Below, piece by piece: positions 51,925 through 61,000 of a DNA stretch of 64,000 nucleotides. Numbering within the stretch: the stretch's first letter is position 1; the number at the start of each line of letters is the position of its first letter. The position numbers and the translations under genes are program-made. Origin of the DNA: Marinicellulosiphila megalodicopiae (GTDB taxonomy: Bacteria; Pseudomonadota; Gammaproteobacteria; Pseudomonadales; Natronospirillaceae); the NCBI RefSeq assembly GCF_045862395.1, contig NZ_AP023087.1, positions 3,472,001 through 3,536,000 on the forward strand. The letters are read 5' to 3'. A model generated the notes under the pieces. It made no database searches, was not told the origin of the DNA, and saw nothing but the letters and a program-made list of their open reading frames with translations.

Positions 51925-54283
51925 TTTTACCTTCCTGTAATTTAATCGAAGTGATTGGGTCAACTAAACAAAGTATTTGATATGCGTACTGCCTAACATC
52001 CAACATTGTTAAGTCTTTCTTATTGCTATTAAATAATTTATTCGCGCAATGGTAAAGCTTAATTGCTACTTTTTTACTCAATGAGCTGTCCCACTTTAAT
52101 ACATTGCTGGTTTCAAGCTCTTGAGTCAAACTTTGAAGAATTGGGACAGCCATAGAAACTCTATCCGATTGTTCCAACAAATCAGCTAATGCCAAACGCC
52201 ATTGCCAATTTAATCTTAATGTAGGTGCCGAGTTAATTCCTTGGTTGAATAACTCAAGTGCTTCAGTGGTTTTTTTACTAGAAAACAACACCTTAGCTTG
52301 AAGTAGACACTCATCCCAAGGAGTTTCACCTTCAGAGTCTCCCTGCGATTTCGAAATCATCACCTCAGAGGTAATCCAACGCAAAGTTTGCTCATTGGCA
52401 AAAGCGACGCCATCAGAGAATTTTAAATATTCAATTCCTTCAGCGCGCTCTAAAAAGTTTCGAGTTTCTCGAACCACACATTCATAAGCCTCTTGGAATT
52501 TATCACCCAAAACTTGCAATGATTTGGCCGCCAAATATTGACCATCTAGCCAAAAGGGTGCACGTGTTAAAGTTTGTTCTAATTGTGGTAACAATTCTTC
52601 AAATTTATTAGCTTCAAATAATGTTTCAAGCTGCTTTCTTTTATCCGCAACCGGAGCGCTTGGTAGTTGAGTAATTCCATCTTTTGAAGGGGGGGCTTGA
52701 TCTACCATCAACCATGTAGAGACACGATTAATTCGATAGGATTTAGCATTTGTTTTTTGTTGATCTAAATAAAAACCACCAGTGGTTCTTGCTGCTTCCT
52801 GTATGGAACGCAATGACTTTTTCGCTTCGTTATCAGAAGTTACCGGGCCATTTGTCACATTGGTTATGGCTTTTCTAGCCGCAGAATCATTTCTTGTGGA
52901 TTCTGTTTTTTGCACAGCAGCAGAAACTGGCGCTTCTTTTTTCACTTCTTTTATAACTTCATTTTTAACAGGCGCAGCAGCGAGAGGTTTAGGTTTTTCT
53001 TCTTTTTTAACTTGAGATTCAAAATGAAATACCGCTTCTTTTCGATAATCCCTTAATGGTTTAGACAATTCAAGCATCGAAGGGCCACCGCCTTCAATTT
53101 TTTGCTCAAGCAAGCTGGTGATGTCACTTAATAACTCATAAGACTCAAGCACTGCAGAGTAATCTGACTGCTTAGGTTTATTTAATACAATATAATCCCC
53201 AGTTTTTTCACTCAACCAATTTAATGCCGCTTCCCTTGCACGAATACGCTTAAGTGGTGGATACATTTCATCCCAATGCGTTTCTATTATATCTTTAACA
53301 ATTTTTAAGGATAACGTTAAACCAAAATAACCCTGAGTTTCGATCAATCCTTTTGATAAGTATGCGCAAACTAATAAATCTTTAGTTTGATTGGTTAATA
53401 AATTAACACCATATTGGCAAACATCTCGCCAATCCACAGTTGCTGCTGTTACAGATTCTTGTTTGGCTAACTCTGCTTCAAGCGCTTCAAAATCAGGTTC
53501 ATACTTTGCAACTACACCACAAGCGGACTCATCCGAAATAGGGTTTGAGCCCAATTTTTCTAATTCATGCCCACTTAGAATACTAATAGATTCTTCAACC
53601 TGTGTTTCAGATTCAGCTTGCTCAACAGATGGCAAACTTACCTCCGCAACTTCTTCAACAATGCTTTCAGTTTGCACTTCAACTTTTGCAACAGGTTCTT
53701 GAGAAACTGAAGAGTCAACTGCATATTGCTTTGCTTCACGATTAGCGTCTCGTAATCGTTTATGAAGTTCAAGCATACCAGGCGCCTCACCATCGATATT
53801 GGACTCTAAAGCATCAATCAAATTATTAAAATTTTGAGACGCTAAAACAAAATAGTGAGCGTTATCAGCATCTACTGTAATGGACTCCAATAAAAAATCG
53901 GTTTTTTCAGAAAGCCATTGAAGCACACTCGCTCGCGCTCGCAATCGTTTTACTGGAGGATGCATTTGCTGCCAATGAGTACTAACAAGTTGATTTAATA
54001 CATCTAAACCAGATGCAAGACCTTTAATTCCATAATTTTGCAATAACGCTTGAGCTAAATACACCGCCACGGCGATATCTTTACTTTTGTTTTTTAAAAT
54101 ATCTACTGATATTTGTTCAACTTCGCGCCAATCCGTTGTTTCAGATGATAAAGATTCCAACTTAGCAATTTCGGATTCTAATTTTTGGAATTCAGGTTCA
54201 TACCTAATTGAGTCACCACAAGGTTGTTCTGATGAGATAGGCTGAGTACCAACCCCTTGTAACTCAAGGCTTTCAATAGACAT
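51917..54283 (-). CDS. tssA: T6SS protein TssA with duplicated ImpA N-terminal domain
   Basis: TssA caps or primes tail assembly. The 788-residue product is longer than most TssA proteins because the ImpA N-terminal domain occurs twice: residues about 12-185 (ISSEQPCGDSIRYEPEF, WQQMHPPVKRLRARASVLQWLSEKT, GMLELHKRLRD) and about 245-420 (ISDESACGVVAKYEPDF, WDEMYPPLKRIRAREAALNWLSEKT, SMLELSKPLRD). A Lys/Ala/Pro-rich linker (about 420-490) leads to a C-terminal helical domain of the VasJ type (TWLMVDQAPPSKDGITQLP). It is the first gene of the T6SS operon and overlaps tssB. AAAGGGA lies about 12 bases before the ATG. Confidence 0.9.
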   Translation of the reverse strand: MSIESLELQGVGTQPISSEQPCGDSIRYEPEFQKLESEIAKLESLSSETTDWREVEQISVDILKNKSKDIAVAVYLAQALLQNYGIKGLASGLDVLNQLVSTHWQQMHPPVKRLRARASVLQWLSEKTDFLLESITVDADNAHYFVLASQNFNNLIDALESNIDGEAPGMLELHKRLRDANREAKQYAVDSSVSQEPVAKVEVQTESIVEEVAEVSLPSVEQAESETQVEESISILSGHELEKLGSNPISDESACGVVAKYEPDFEALEAELAKQESVTAATVDWRDVCQYGVNLLTNQTKDLLVCAYLSKGLIETQGYFGLTLSLKIVKDIIETHWDEMYPPLKRIRAREAALNWLSEKTGDYIVLNKPKQSDYSAVLESYELLSDITSLLEQKIEGGGPSMLELSKPLRDYRKEAVFHFESQVKKEEKPKPLAAAPVKNEVIKEVKKEAPVSAAVQKTESTRNDSAARKAITNVTNGPVTSDNEAKKSLRSIQEAARTTGGFYLDQQKTNAKSYRINRVSTWLMVDQAPPSKDGITQLPSAPVADKRKQLETLFEANKFEELLPQLEQTLTRAPFWLDGQYLAAKSLQVLGDKFQEAYECVVRETRNFLERAEGIEYLKFSDGVAFANEQTLRWITSEVMISKSQGDSEGETPWDECLLQAKVLFSSKKTTEALELFNQGINSAPTLRLNWQWRLALADLLEQSDRVSMAVPILQSLTQELETSNVLKWDSSLSKKVAIKLYHCANKLFNSNKKDLTMLDVRQYAYQILCLVDPITSIKLQEGKNG

Positions 54284-54789
54284 AACGAATTCGGTCCCTT
54301 TAATTTATACTTACTACAATGCAAACACATTGAAAATATTGATTTAATTTTCGCTAGATATTACATCGTTTAAAACCGACAAAGCAACCGTTTAGAAAGT
54401 TTAATTTGATTTTTTTGTTTTTTAAGCTACAACATCAATCCTATGAAATTTAATGACAAGTAATTTCCAATAAACCATCAATCAAAACGCCGTTAAATTT
54501 TTCCTAATTTTTATATTTTACAATCTAGCTACCCTATACAAAGTTTGATACTATCCACCGCGTTTAAAAAAGGTTCAAATAAACAGTAAGCATCTAATTG
54601 ATTAGGCAAATGTAATATTTACAATGAATGTAAAGACTGTCCACATTACATTCATTAATTTTTCCCTCACTTAGATATTTTCCTTTGAACTGAATAGATC
54701 GCCAACAGGATTGGCACTGATGTTTTAGTCAGTAGATACTTTACTTACCGAATTACGCAATATCACTAAATTTCAAGGTTTGCCTCAAT
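54284..54789. other. Divergent intergenic region between tssA and tpsB, with TGTAA/TTACA motifs
   Basis: About 500 AT-rich bases with no gene recognised. It must hold the T6SS operon promoter (minus) and the tpsB promoter (plus). TGTAATATTTACA at 54611-54623 is a 5+3+5 palindrome, and AATGAATGTAA (54623-54633) with TTACATTCATT (54646-54656) is a perfect 11-bp inverted repeat, so TGTAA or TTACA occurs four times in 46 bases. Confidence 0.5.
54611..54656. promoter_or_regulatory. Clustered TGTAA/TTACA palindromes, putative operator
   Basis: Two overlapping inverted repeats share the TGTAA/TTACA core, about 135-180 bases before tpsB and about 330-370 bases before tssA. The arrangement looks like a tandem regulator-binding site, but no known regulator motif was recognised. 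Confidence 0.45.
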
Positions 54790-56400
54790 ATGCCGTCTTT
54801 ATTTTCCAAAATTTTTGCTTCATTACTACTAGTTAGCATGACAACTCTGACTTTTTCAGAAACTCAATTTAAATATGAAGCTACCAAAATGTCTGTTAAC
54901 GGCTTTTTGATTGAAGGCTACACCGATCAAAGTGAGCTTCAATCCGAAAAACATAAAACCGCTGTAAATGAAATCATAAATATAGACATGCAAAAAAATA
55001 AATCAGGCTACAACATTGATTTATTAAGAGATTTAACAGACCAAATAACAAACTACTACCGCTTACAAGGTTATTTTTTAGCGAGCAGCTACATCCCTCA
55101 ACAAACAGCTGATGATGGCTACATCGTAATTAAAATAGTTGAAGGAACGCTAGCAAGCGTGAACCCTGAAGGGAATAAAGTATTTAAAAATGAACTACTA
55201 CAAACCGCCTTTGCGCAATACATTGGCAAACCCGTAAGCAAAGACCAAATCGAAACTGCCGTTTTATTAGTGAATGATTACCCAGGATATAATGGCACCG
55301 CAATTTTCTCCCCGGGTAACAAAATTGGCGAAACAGTATTGATTCTTAAGACACAAGAAGATGTAAAAACCAAGACAGTCATCGGGTTTGATAATTACGG
55401 ATCACCAACAACAGGACAATATAGATTTCGCGGTGATATATATATTAACAACCTTTCTGCGGCAGCGGACCAACTGACAATTAATGGCATTTACTCGATC
55501 GATCCTGCAAACAACCTTAGCCTTTCCACAAATTATAATAGACCAATCATTAATCCAAACATCAATTTGATTGCTAATTATAATTATAACTCCTATGTAA
55601 TTGGTGGGAACTTTGAAGACCTTGGAATTAACGGTAATAGCCACATTTTAAGTTCAACTTTAAATTATAAACATTTAAGAACAACACCAAAAAATATTAA
55701 TTACAATACGTCATTAGCTTACAAATATTCGGAAAGTTATGGCTTAGGCCAACCTTTATTCTCTAATTCTTTTGTACTTTCTTTAGGTGCAAATATTTCA
55801 GGACAAAGCCCATTTTTAAATGGCCGATACTTTGCTCAAACTAACTTATCAAAAGGCCTATTATCAAATTTAACTAATACTAGAGACGATTCCTACAACG
55901 AAACTTTCTTAAAGCTCAATGCATCAGGAAGTTATTCTTTTCCTGTTCCAAATTTAGCAAATCAATATGCCTTAATCAGATCAAACTTCCAATATACATC
56001 TGACACTCTACACTCATCAGAAAGACTGGCTCTTGCAGGCAACCAATCACTTCGAGCCGTTCCTATTTCTGAGTATTCTGTGGATAGCGGTATCATTTTA
56101 AATCTTGAATGGATTGCTAAATCAAAACCCACAACAGAATTCGGCTGGCTTAAAAACATTCAAGCAACTGGATTTATTGATAATGCATACGGGGCAATAA
56201 ACGCCACTGAAACAGGTAGCCAAAAAGCACTGACAAGTACTGGGAATACTACATTCCAATCATCTATTGGTGTTGGAATTCACTTAACCCCAAGCAATAA
56301 GTTTCAATTAAAAAGCACTCTAGGGTATAGGCCAACCAAAATTGAAACTGCAAACGCATCCGAGTTTCTATTTTTAACTAACCTTAGCTACCAATTTTAA
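54790..56400 (+). CDS. Two-partner-secretion transporter TpsB (FhaC/ShlB family), orphan
   Basis: TpsB proteins are 16-stranded outer-membrane barrels that export a large TpsA adhesin or hemolysin. The 536 residues have a signal peptide ending near TLTFS (about 23), a POTRA-type region (about 30-165, YYRLQGYFLASSYIPQQT, IVIKIVEGTL), and a barrel with GFDNYGSPTTGQYRFRG and LALAGNQSLRAVPISEY, the counterpart of the conserved RGY/RAY loop. The last strand ends LSYQF. No TpsA gene lies on either side: T6SS tssA is upstream and sapC downstream. A terminator follows. Confidence 0.85.
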   Translation: MPSLFSKIFASLLLVSMTTLTFSETQFKYEATKMSVNGFLIEGYTDQSELQSEKHKTAVNEIINIDMQKNKSGYNIDLLRDLTDQITNYYRLQGYFLASSYIPQQTADDGYIVIKIVEGTLASVNPEGNKVFKNELLQTAFAQYIGKPVSKDQIETAVLLVNDYPGYNGTAIFSPGNKIGETVLILKTQEDVKTKTVIGFDNYGSPTTGQYRFRGDIYINNLSAAADQLTINGIYSIDPANNLSLSTNYNRPIINPNINLIANYNYNSYVIGGNFEDLGINGNSHILSSTLNYKHLRTTPKNINYNTSLAYKYSESYGLGQPLFSNSFVLSLGANISGQSPFLNGRYFAQTNLSKGLLSNLTNTRDDSYNETFLKLNASGSYSFPVPNLANQYALIRSNFQYTSDTLHSSERLALAGNQSLRAVPISEYSVDSGIILNLEWIAKSKPTTEFGWLKNIQATGFIDNAYGAINATETGSQKALTSTGNTTFQSSIGVGIHLTPSNKFQLKSTLGYRPTKIETANASEFLFLTNLSYQF

Positions 56401-56427
56401 TTTTCAAGAAGATTTAACAAGGAAAGG

Positions 56428-56463
56428 ATAATCGGCAATTTTAGGTAATTGCCGATTATTTTT
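56428..56463 (+). terminator. Rho-independent terminator of tpsB
   Basis: ATAATCGGCAATT at 56428-56440 and AATTGCCGATTAT at 56447-56459 form a perfect 13-bp stem with a 6-base loop, followed by TTTT. It directly follows the tpsB stop. Confidence 0.88.
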
Positions 56464-56469
56464 AAGAAC

Positions 56470-57180
56470 TTAAGCGCTTTGACGCTTCAATAGGCGCTTC
56501 AATGCACCAATAGAATGTAAATGCGCATAAGACCAAGCAATCCAACCGGATTTAAACCACTTAATTACCACCTCTTCAGACAGCTCACCTAGCTTTTTCT
56601 CATCAATACAAAACATACCATTTAACGCAAGTGGACCAGACTTTTCAATATTCACTTTAATATTTAATGGCTTAAATATATCTAATTGTTTTGCCTGTTC
56701 ACAAAATTCCGTTGTTTGTTTATGCTGCTCATTAAATGCATTTAAAAATTGAATTGCATTATTCAATGCTTTTGTATTCTCGCCTTTTTCATCAAATAAA
56801 GTTTGCGTAGACTCATTCGCCTCAGCTGTGAAATGCGCAGCTTTTGCATCAAAACAAACAGTACCTTCATCGGTTAATACAAAAGGATAACGGCGAATAA
56901 ATGCTGGCTGATAAGCTTCACTCCAACTTCCATCTTCTTCTAAAAAATTATGACTCTCATTCATTAATGACAATAACGCGATAGGAAAATAATTACCTTT
57001 CTCATCTTTACTAAATAAAATAGGCATATCACGACTTGCTTCAAAAAATTCAATGCCTGTTACTGGAACAGAATTGATCTTACTGGTAAATGAAAAATCA
57101 TTTGATACTGTAAATGCCAAATCCTTGTGCTCTTCTCTATTTAAAGCTGTCGGTTCGCTATAAAAATTCAAACTACTCAT
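56470..57180 (-). CDS. SapC family protein
   Basis: The 236 residues match the SapC family, first named for a gene beside a Campylobacter S-layer protein: HKDLAFTVSNDFSF, the early VPVTGIEFFEASRDMPILFSK block, YFPIALLSL, WSEAYQPAFIRRYPFVL and the C-terminal WIAWSYAHLHSIGALKRL. The biochemical function is unknown; the protein has no signal peptide. It converges on tpsB and is a single gene. Confidence 0.9.
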   Translation of the reverse strand: MSSLNFYSEPTALNREEHKDLAFTVSNDFSFTSKINSVPVTGIEFFEASRDMPILFSKDEKGNYFPIALLSLMNESHNFLEEDGSWSEAYQPAFIRRYPFVLTDEGTVCFDAKAAHFTAEANESTQTLFDEKGENTKALNNAIQFLNAFNEQHKQTTEFCEQAKQLDIFKPLNIKVNIEKSGPLALNGMFCIDEKKLGELSEEVVIKWFKSGWIAWSYAHLHSIGALKRLLKRQSA

Positions 57181-57270
57181 AAAATAAATATCCTAATGAA
57201 AGACTGGTGTTGAAAAACCAAAATAATCAACGCAAATATTATTACAATTTTAAAAAATCATAATAGAAAT

Positions 57271-57346
57271 TGGTCTCCCCACCAAGACTCGAACTTGGAG
57301 CAGCCGCTTAGGAGGCGGCAGTTTTATCCTGTTAAACTATGGGGAG
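57271..57346 (-). tRNA. tRNA-Arg (anticodon CCT)
   Basis: Read on the minus strand the 76 bases fold into a cloverleaf: acceptor CTCCCCA with TGGGGAG, anticodon stem GCCGC/GCGGC with loop CTCCTAA (anticodon CCT, reading AGG), T stem CCAAG/CTTGG with TTCGAGT loop, and an encoded CCA end. Confidence 0.95.
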
Positions 57347-57637
57347 TTTTTCGAAAGACGGTTATTCTAACTATGTCACAAGACTCTCACAACCGTTTAT
57401 TTACCAATTAACACCAACTATTTTCAATATCTGCATTTTTATTTTTCACTCATTCAGGCTCAATTTTATGTTTTACCACTATTCCACTTCCATTTAACGT
57501 TAGGGTAATGTTTTAAACTCGTGATTTTTTGTAAATAAAGCGTCCTTAGTTCATATTATTGCTCCCTTTAATTGGATAGCCACACTTTAGACATCTACGC
57601 TTACTTGTATTAACGCAAGTCAAGCTAGGTTGTACAG
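57347..57637. other. Intergenic region before the minor pilin operon
   Basis: About 290 AT-rich bases with no gene seen. It should hold the tRNA-Arg promoter on the minus strand and the fimT promoter on the plus strand; no consensus was clear. Confidence 0.35.
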
Positions 57638-58195
57638 ATGTTTCAAGTCCAAGTAAAAACAGTAAGTGGCTTCACGCTAATTGAGCTTATGGTCGCCATT
57701 GCGATTATGGCAATTTTAGTCTCCATCGCAACCCCTTCTTATCAATCGTATATCCAAGCACATCAAACTGGAAAAATTGGCTCCGATTTATTTTCCAATT
57801 TGCGCACACTTCGCCAAACGGCCATTTCTCAAGCTAGTAATGTGGTCATTTGCGCAAGCACAGATCAAACAACCTGCTCTGCAGATGTGGATACTGCTAA
57901 TAATTGGGCTATTGGCTGGATTGCGTTTATGGATTTAAATGAAAACAATCAACGAGAAAGCGTAAATGAGGACATCTTAATTTTGCAAACTTCCATAACT
58001 GATGGACAGATTTCACTAAGCTCTGGAGGCATTTTAAGCTTTGATTTCAGAGGCGAAATTTCCGCATCTACCCAATTTAATATTTGCGCAGCAAACAATG
58101 AAGCAGACTTAAGCCGCGCAATTATTGTAAATAAAGTTGGCCGAGTTCAAATGGTTAAACCTAGACAATTATCAGGAGCCATTTCATGCAGTTGA
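57638..58195 (+). CDS. fimT: Minor pseudopilin FimT/GspH family
   Basis: FimT is a minor pilin of the type IV pilus and binds DNA in some species. The 185-residue product has the prepilin cleavage motif SG-FTLIELMVAIAIMAIL, with the glycine before the processed Phe and Glu at mature position 5. It then has a GspH-type globular domain with paired cysteines in VVICASTDQTTCS and a disulfide candidate at the end (ISCS). It is the first of four overlapping pilin genes. Confidence 0.88.
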   Translation: MFQVQVKTVSGFTLIELMVAIAIMAILVSIATPSYQSYIQAHQTGKIGSDLFSNLRTLRQTAISQASNVVICASTDQTTCSADVDTANNWAIGWIAFMDLNENNQRESVNEDILILQTSITDGQISLSSGGILSFDFRGEISASTQFNICAANNEADLSRAIIVNKVGRVQMVKPRQLSGAISCS

Positions 58196-58650
58196 ACCAC
58201 TCTTTGTTAAATCAAACAGGCACTGGATTAATCGAAATCATGGTGGCGGTTTTGATTATTTCAGTCTCACTGTTAGGATTAGGTGCATTGTTGAATGCAA
58301 GCTTACAGACCAACCAAGCCGCCTATGCAAGAACAACCGCCGCAACCCTCATTTACGATGTCGCTGATCGAATTCGAGCCAATCCTACTCAGGATTATTC
58401 AGTTAATTTAACTTACACCCCACCTGAAACTGAAGACACAAGCTGCGAAGTCAACTCTTGCTCCCCCATACAAATGCGAAACTATGACATCAACCAATGG
58501 TTACAACTACTGCAAACAAATTTAACCAATGGCGATGCCAGTATTCGCATGATTGGCGAATCCGCCATTATCTCCATGGTTTGGCTTAGCAGTTCGGACC
58601 CATCAGAAGAAGATACGAATGAATCTTTGCAAATCCAGGTGAACATATAA
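58186..58650 (+). CDS. pilV: Type IV pilus minor pilin PilV
   Basis: PilV is one of the minor pilins that prime pilus assembly. The 154 residues have the class III signal TG-TGLIEIMVAVLIISVSLLG with the conserved Glu, then the PilV-type YDVADRIRANP segment and a small globular part. Its start overlaps fimT by 10 bases. ATTTC AGGAG-like AGGAGCC lies just before the ATG. Confidence 0.88.
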   Translation: MQLNHSLLNQTGTGLIEIMVAVLIISVSLLGLGALLNASLQTNQAAYARTTAATLIYDVADRIRANPTQDYSVNLTYTPPETEDTSCEVNSCSPIQMRNYDINQWLQLLQTNLTNGDASIRMIGESAIISMVWLSSSDPSEEDTNESLQIQVNI

Positions 58651-59738
58651 TGCCCTCTTTTACTAACAGCGCTCTCAAACAGCACGGGGTTTCTTTGGTT
58701 GAGTTAATGATCTCAATGGTGCTTGGATTGGTTTTGCTTGCAGGAATGATTCAATTATTATTCGCAAGTAAACAAACATTTCAATTTAATGAACAAATGG
58801 GCATCATTCAGGAAAACGCTCGTTTTGTTTTAAAAGAATTAGCCGCTCCTATTCGCAACGCCTCTGGCAGCATAGCAAATTGTACAAGCGCAACCAAGGT
58901 AGCCAACTCAACATGGGATACTGGCGCCAACGCCCCCAATGGCGGGGGCTCCTCATTAGGACTTAAAGGATTTACAGTAAGTGCAAACGATTCTAATAAC
59001 GAAGGTTTTTTAGTCAATGCGCACCCTGGTACCGACGCAATAAGTCTATCAACTATAGATTTTAATGGCAGTTTAAAGGTATTAAGTCATGATGCTTTAA
59101 ATGGTATTTTTACACTTGATGGCCCCCACTCCGTTCCTGAGGAAAAAGTGTTAGCTGCCATCAGCCCTACTTGCGATCAAATTTCAATTTTTAATGTTAC
59201 CGGTCCAATCGAAATTTTTAATGCATCAGATGGTGGAACAGCCTCGCACATTCACAATCGAAACAACGGCTACAACATTGGTGTAAATGATCCAGCATTG
59301 ACTAATTGCAGTAACTATCTACATGGAAATTTCTATTGTAATGGACCAAAAGAAATCAATATTGTTGGCGTAGTCGAAGCAAAATCTTTTGCCCCTGGAA
59401 CCGAATTGGTTCAACTCAAAAGCGATTATTATTATATTGGTGATTCTGCAATATTAGATATTTACGGCGCCCCCTATCCTGCTTTATTTTTAAATGACCA
59501 AGAACTCACTCAAGGAGTAGAACATATTTCACTTTTCTTTGGCTTGGACGATGATAACGACAAAGTAGCCAACCAATACTTAAGCCCTAACAATATTGCA
59601 GATTATGAATGGGAAAAAATTGTAACCGTAAGGGTAGAAATAACTTTACGCAGTTTAGAGCAAACAGTCAGCACCGGTGATCGATTTGCCCGCAAAACAT
59701 TCAGTAAAACTTACCAAATTCGAAATCGAGGTATCTAA
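58650..59738 (+). CDS. pilW: Type IV pilus minor pilin PilW
   Basis: The 362-residue product has the prepilin motif HG-VSLVELMISMVLGLVLLAG and the PilW feature FQFNEQMGIIQENARFVLKELAAPIR shortly after, followed by a large beta-rich domain and an ending VRVEITLRSLEQ. PilW works with PilV, PilX and FimU/FimT at the pilus tip. Its ATG shares a base with the pilV stop (TAATG), so translation is coupled. Confidence 0.9.
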   Translation: MPSFTNSALKQHGVSLVELMISMVLGLVLLAGMIQLLFASKQTFQFNEQMGIIQENARFVLKELAAPIRNASGSIANCTSATKVANSTWDTGANAPNGGGSSLGLKGFTVSANDSNNEGFLVNAHPGTDAISLSTIDFNGSLKVLSHDALNGIFTLDGPHSVPEEKVLAAISPTCDQISIFNVTGPIEIFNASDGGTASHIHNRNNGYNIGVNDPALTNCSNYLHGNFYCNGPKEINIVGVVEAKSFAPGTELVQLKSDYYYIGDSAILDIYGAPYPALFLNDQELTQGVEHISLFFGLDDDNDKVANQYLSPNNIADYEWEKIVTVRVEITLRSLEQTVSTGDRFARKTFSKTYQIRNRGI

Positions 59739-60388
59739 TGCGCTGGCAAAACACTCCCACCCAACAAAACGGCCAAGTACTTTTAATAGCGCTGATTTTT
59801 TTAGTAGTACTCTCTTTAATTGGAGTAAGTGCAGTTCAAACCTCGTCATCAGAAGAATCAATGGCCTATTTATATGAAGATAAAGAGTTTGCATTAGAAG
59901 CGGCAGAATCCGCATTAATAGAAGCAGAGCAATGGATTTCAAATATAACAATTAACCCTTTAATTCATGCAAAAGCCAATTGCACCGGCGACACTCGATG
60001 CTTTCAAGAAAATTGTGAGCAGGGGTTATGCCTGACTGGATACTTAGATAGTAACGATAAATGTATTTTGCAAAATCAAGATCCCTGGGCCGATAAAAAA
60101 AACCTAAGTGATCACTATTTAAAAGATGGCTCCGATGAGTTAATTAATACATGGGAATCAGAGGGCACATACAAATTAGTCGACAATAAGTATCCAGGTG
60201 CATCCAGTAAAGCAAAATATATAATTGAGTTTTATTGTTTTACTCAAAAAGACCCCGATGGCGTGCCACCTTTGGCTTATCCAGAAGATCGACATGCATG
60301 GAGTCAACTATATAGAATCACTGCGTTAGCAAGTGGTAAATCGGAAAACTCACGAGTAATGCTGCAATCTACTTTAAAAAAAGATTAA
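59738..60388 (+). CDS. pilX: Type IV pilus minor pilin PilX
   Basis: PilX is the minor pilin typical of this operon; unlike the others it lacks Glu at the processed position 5. The 216 residues start with QNGQVLLIALIFLVVLSLIGVS, then SSSEESMAYLYEDKEFALEAAESALIEAEQWI broken over about 33-65, a PilX hallmark, and a cysteine-containing C-terminal domain. The start again overlaps the preceding stop as TAATG. pilY1 and pilE, which usually follow, are absent; tRNA-Thr comes next. Confidence 0.88.
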   Translation: MRWQNTPTQQNGQVLLIALIFLVVLSLIGVSAVQTSSSEESMAYLYEDKEFALEAAESALIEAEQWISNITINPLIHAKANCTGDTRCFQENCEQGLCLTGYLDSNDKCILQNQDPWADKKNLSDHYLKDGSDELINTWESEGTYKLVDNKYPGASSKAKYIIEFYCFTQKDPDGVPPLAYPEDRHAWSQLYRITALASGKSENSRVMLQSTLKKD

Positions 60389-60471
60389 CCTCACACATTG
60401 ATCATTATTCACTCAAAAACCATTTCTTTTAATTTTAATTTAAGAAAAACTTCAATTATTTCAAATAGTTG

Positions 60472-60499
60472 TTGACGTTTTATAAAATATCATTAATAT
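60472..60499 (+). promoter_or_regulatory. tRNA-Thr promoter
   Basis: TTGACG at 60472-60477 and TAATAT at 60494-60499, 16 bases apart, precede a GC-rich start region and the tRNA. Confidence 0.7.
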
Positions 60500-60522
60500 A
60501 CGCATCCGTTGTCACAGCACAG

Positions 60523-60604
<82 letters not shown>

Positions 60605-60611
60605 TTTTAAA

Positions 60612-60646
60612 AGAGGCTTCAACCCTAGGGTTCGGGGCTTTTTTTA
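60612..60646 (+). terminator. Terminator after tRNA-Thr
   Basis: An imperfect hairpin with an inner AACCC/GGGTT stem between AGGCTTC and CGGGGCT is followed by seven Ts. Confidence 0.7.
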
Positions 60647-60770
60647 TGTCTGTTTGTTTTCATTACATTTATTTACCTTCTATTTCAACTGATCAAAACT
60701 TCTTGGGCTATTCTAAATTCATACATCGAATTCTTTTTAAATTCCATTAAATAATGGCAGTGAGAGTGAT

Positions 60771-60938
60771 ATGAATATACTTGTCAAAACAATCAAACAA
60801 ACGTCTTTAAAAGAGTTTCTTGGAAATATGTTTATTATATTTGCGGAGAACGAAATGGACGAACGCGATTTACATAAAACCCCCATTAAAGACAAGCAAT
60901 GCCCATTACGAAAATTACTGCCAACTAACCCTAAATAA
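60771..60938 (+). CDS. Possible small protein, 55 residues, unknown
   Basis: An ATG with GTGAGAG eight bases upstream opens a 55-codon frame with a short hydrophobic patch (GNMFIIFAENE) and a basic C-terminal half containing one cysteine. No family was recognised. It lies alone between tRNA-Thr and the lactate permease. Length is too small to exclude chance. Confidence 0.3.
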   Translation: MNILVKTIKQTSLKEFLGNMFIIFAENEMDERDLHKTPIKDKQCPLRKLLPTNPK

Positions 60939-61000
60939 GCATTACTTTTCAACAATATAACCTCTAAACTAAGCACCTTTAATTTGTCTTAGTTTTTATT

